Of a stretch of 20,850 bases of DNA, positions 20,848-20,850 are shown one piece after another; positions within the stretch are counted from its first letter, which is position 1; the number at the start of each line of letters is the position of its first letter. A model generated the notes under the pieces. The model saw only the letters and a list, made by a program, of their open reading frames with translations. It did not search any database and was not told the DNA's origin. The position numbers were made by a program, and so were the translations under genes. Source of the stretch: an uncultured Mediterraneibacter sp. (GTDB lineage Bacteria > Bacillota > Clostridia > Lachnospirales > Lachnospiraceae). The stretch lies in contig CAKRWZ010000029.1 of assembly GCA_934418295.1 (NCBI GenBank), positions 1 to 20,850 on the forward strand, written 5' to 3'.

Positions 20848-20850
20848 TTA

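Noticed and set aside
1..20850. CRISPR array, toxin-antitoxin or phage-defence genes
   Set aside because: No regular repeat-spacer pattern and no recognisable defence or prophage proteins anywhere in the window.

Overview
The window looks like chromosomal DNA of a low-to-mid GC Firmicute of class Clostridia, most likely a Lachnospiraceae. The reasons are strong AGGAGG-type ribosome binding sites, an rpsF-ssb-rpsR operon preceded by a DUF951 gene, a DUF975/CmpB-like membrane protein, a DUF2325-DUF3793-flavodoxin cluster, and tRNA genes without an encoded CCA. The family-level assignment is inference from gene content.

Layout. 1-620: the 3' end of a NUDIX hydrolase gene. 747-1924: a two-gene short-form chromate transporter (CHR) operon on the minus strand, divergent from a LysR regulator (2081-2992). 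A pair of direct repeats sits over both promoters. 2931-5998: minus-strand pair of a DUF975/CmpB-type membrane protein and a membrane-anchored metallophosphoesterase. 6138-9518: HMA-domain protein, ABC ATPase and FtsX-type permease. 9618-10970: DUF2325 protein, DUF3793 protein and flavodoxin. Both of these last units are preceded by the same palindrome, GTTAG-N6-CTAAC, which suggests one shared regulator, plausibly a metal-responsive one. 11011-12835: a promoter, a tandem glycine riboswitch, an intrinsic terminator and an AGCS-family Na+:alanine/glycine symporter. 13134-13483: tRNA-Cys and tRNA-Glu on the minus strand with separate promoters. 13528-14013: GNAT acetyltransferase. 14254-15021: a single-copy IS200-like (RAYT-type) transposase gene. 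15143-17021: LUD-domain protein, class B sortase and DUF951 protein. 17018-18267: the rpsF-ssb-rpsR operon. 18404-20693: THUMP-type RNA methyltransferase, XTP/dITP pyrophosphatase and YfcE-like phosphodiesterase. 20736-20847: terminator and tRNA-Lys on the minus strand.

The least explained feature is an approximately 100-120 bp non-coding element present twice (11317-11416 and 18263-18383). Each copy starts in the U-tract of an intrinsic terminator. Each carries three conserved blocks (TTTTCTTGYATGGYGACGAG, TTGACGACCGC, TGATTTT(A)GG) separated by two hairpins whose stems differ in sequence but form at the same places. It may be a structured RNA or a dispersed hairpin repeat. The RAYT-type transposase between the two copies is a speculative candidate for its mobiliser.

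How the genes fit together. The 6138-10970 segment reads as a metal-stress region: a flavodoxin that could replace ferredoxin when iron is scarce, two small Cys-rich proteins, and an HMA protein beside an exporter-like ABC system. The 11011-12835 segment is a self-contained glycine-sensing unit controlling amino acid transport. The remainder is housekeeping.
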